Of a stretch of 64,000 bases of DNA, positions 62,730 to 64,000 are shown piece by piece. This stretch comes from Saccharopolyspora gloriosae. Lineage in GTDB: Bacteria > Actinomycetota > Actinomycetes > Mycobacteriales > Pseudonocardiaceae. Positions within the stretch are counted from its first letter, which is position 1. Every line of letters starts with the position of its first letter. The notes beneath the pieces were generated by a model. The model made no database searches. It worked only from the letters and a program-made list of their open reading frames with translations, and had not been told where the DNA came from. Where the stretch lies: NCBI RefSeq assembly GCF_022828475.1, contig NZ_CP059557.1:806001-870000 (forward strand), read 5' to 3'. Both the position numbers and the translations under genes were made by a program.

Positions 62730-64000
62730 CCGTCCTCGTGGCCCTGCCCGTCCTGCTACCGCTGGCGGCCGCGGGGATGTCGCTCGCACTGGGCCGGTTC
62801 GCCGACTTCCAGCGCATCATCGGGCTCGTCGTGCTCGCGGCGATCATCGCGGACGCCGGTTTCCTGCTCTACGTCACCGACCGCACCGGCCCCGTCGTGC
62901 TGCAGGTCGGCGGCTGGGCGGCGCCCGCGGGCATCACGATCATCGCCGACCGGCTCTCCGCGCTGCTGCTCGTGGTGTCGGCCGTGGTGACCTTCGCGGT
63001 GCTGATCTACTCGATCGGGCAGCGGCTCACCGACTACGGCCGGGAGCGGGCCAGCACCACGTTCCACCCGATGTACCTGGTGCTGTGCGCCGGAGTGTCG
63101 CTGGCCTACCTCGCGGGCGACCTGTTCAACCTGTTCGTCGCGTTCGAGATCATGCTGTCCTCCTCGTACGTGCTGATCACCCGCCGCACCACGGCCAGCC
63201 GGGTGCGCGCGGGCATGACCTACGTGATCGTCAGCCTCACCTCGTCGCTGCTGTTCATCACCATGATCGCGCTGGTGTACGCGGCGACCGCGACGGTGAA
63301 CCTGGCCGATCTCGGGGCGAAGGTCGGGGAGCTGCCCGAAGGCCTCCGCATGGCCCTCGGCCTGCTGATGGTCATCGTGTTCGGTGTGAAGGCGGCGATG
63401 GTGCCGCTGCACTTCTGGCTGCCCGACAGCTATCCGACCGCGCCTGCGCCGGTCACGGCCGTGTTCGCCGGGCTGCTCACCAAGGTCGGCATCTACGCGC
63501 TGATCCGCACTCAGACCCTCGTGTTCACCCACGAACACCCGTGGACGCTGATGCTGGTGATCGCGCTGATCACCATGCTGGTCGGGGCGCTGGGCGCGCT
63601 CGCGCAGAACGACCTCAACCGGATGTTGTCGTTCCTGCTGGTCAGCCACATCGGGTACATGCTGTTCGGGCTCGGCGTCTACGACGTCATCGGGCTCACC
63701 GGCGTGATCCTCTACGTGGTGCACCACATCACCGTGCAGGCGACGCTGTTCCTGGTCAGCGGTCTGATCACGCGGCACACCGGCACGGTGGCGCTGAGCC
63801 GGATGGGCGGTCTGGCGAAGGCCGCGCCGATGATCGCCGTGCTGTTCGCGCTGCCCGCGCTGAGCCTCGCAGGCGTGCCCCCGTTCTCCGGGTTCGTGGC
63901 GAAGCTGGCCCTGCTCCAGTCCGGCGTCGGCGCCGGGAGTTGGCCCGCGTACGTGGTGACCGCGGGCGTGGTCTTCACCAGCCTGCTCACCCTGTACGCG
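62726..64000 (+). CDS. mrpD: Mrp antiporter subunit D, cut by right edge
   Basis: Starts at a GTG overlapping the mrpC stop by 4 bp, with GGGAGG about 8 nt upstream. The frame remains open to the window's right edge (425 codons seen). NuoN/M-like proton-channel features: F-E-I-M-L-S-S-S-Y-V-L (conserved Glu), K-A-A-M-V-P-L-H-F-W-L-P-D-S-Y-P-T-A-P, and L-N-R-M-L-S-F-L-L-V-S-H-I. About 11-12 hydrophobic helices are visible. MrpE, F and G would be expected beyond the edge. Confidence 0.95.
   Translation, partial: MTVLVALPVLLPLAAAGMSLALGRFADFQRIIGLVVLAAIIADAGFLLYVTDRTGPVVLQVGGWAAPAGITIIADRLSALLLVVSAVVTFAVLIYSIGQRLTDYGRERASTTFHPMYLVLCAGVSLAYLAGDLFNLFVAFEIMLSSSYVLITRRTTASRVRAGMTYVIVSLTSSLLFITMIALVYAATATVNLADLGAKVGELPEGLRMALGLLMVIVFGVKAAMVPLHFWLPDSYPTAPAPVTAVFAGLLTKVGIYALIRTQTLVFTHEHPWTLMLVIALITMLVGALGALAQNDLNRMLSFLLVSHIGYMLFGLGVYDVIGLTGVILYVVHHITVQATLFLVSGLITRHTGTVALSRMGGLAKAAPMIAVLFALPALSLAGVPPFSGFVAKLALLQSGVGAGSWPAYVVTAGVVFTSLLTLYA

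Overview
The window looks like chromosomal DNA from a high-GC actinomycete, most likely of the Pseudonocardiaceae (Saccharopolyspora or a relative). The GC content is high throughout, GTG and TTG starts are common, several genes look leaderless, and there is a type VII (ESX) secretion locus, an XRE/DUF397 regulator pair and a cytosolic nucleoside-salvage set. The order trpS, yihY, D-Ala-D-Ala carboxypeptidase, SCO4848-like gene, sdh, cdd, deoA, add, deoC, upp, pmm, pnp resembles, as I recall it, the SCO48xx-49xx region of Streptomyces, so most of the window is conserved core. The genus is inference.

Region 1 (1-12.8 kb) is a compact ESX locus. eccC points right. eccD, eccB, two small WXG100-like genes, a helical secretion-associated gene, a very large repeat-rich gene and a W-x-G protein running off the left edge all point left. 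No eccE or mycosin gene is visible here. Region 2 (13-21.4 kb) is accessory: a WYL regulator, a 1243-aa protein whose C-terminus looks like a degenerate ADP-ribosyltransferase, an orphan degenerate ABC ATPase and an XRE/DUF397 module with candidate palindromic operators. Region 3 (21.6-27.3 kb) holds an exonuclease III gene plus the stranded C-terminal fragment of a second copy, an alpha/beta hydrolase, DinB-like and HD-domain proteins, a secreted subtilase and a small secreted or membrane protein.

Region 4 (27.3-37.3 kb) has trpS, a YihY membrane protein, a membrane-anchored DD-carboxypeptidase with its SCO4848-like neighbour, a frameshifted tautomerase remnant, a divergent SDR/XRE pair and the sdhCDAB operon. 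Region 5 (38-57 kb) is dominated by nucleoside and pentose-phosphate salvage: cdd, deoA, add, deoC, upp, pnp and a phosphohexomutase. With two aldehyde dehydrogenases (one lacking the catalytic half) and a zinc alcohol dehydrogenase, these would feed (deoxy)ribonucleosides into bases, pentose phosphates and acetaldehyde. The same stretch holds a degenerate Doc-type toxin/antitoxin pair, a glycosyltransferase, three tandem AGTGAACGG palindromes and a dispersed GGCGAAG-type repeat. Region 6 (57-64 kb) has a Ser/Thr kinase divergent from an Mrp cation/proton antiporter operon (mrpA-B-C-D, D cut by the right edge).

The most unusual items are the ESX-adjacent ART-like protein, the helix-repeat ESX protein with a recent 144-bp duplication, the catalytically incomplete Doc-like toxin and aldehyde dehydrogenase, and several palindromic elements with no assigned function.
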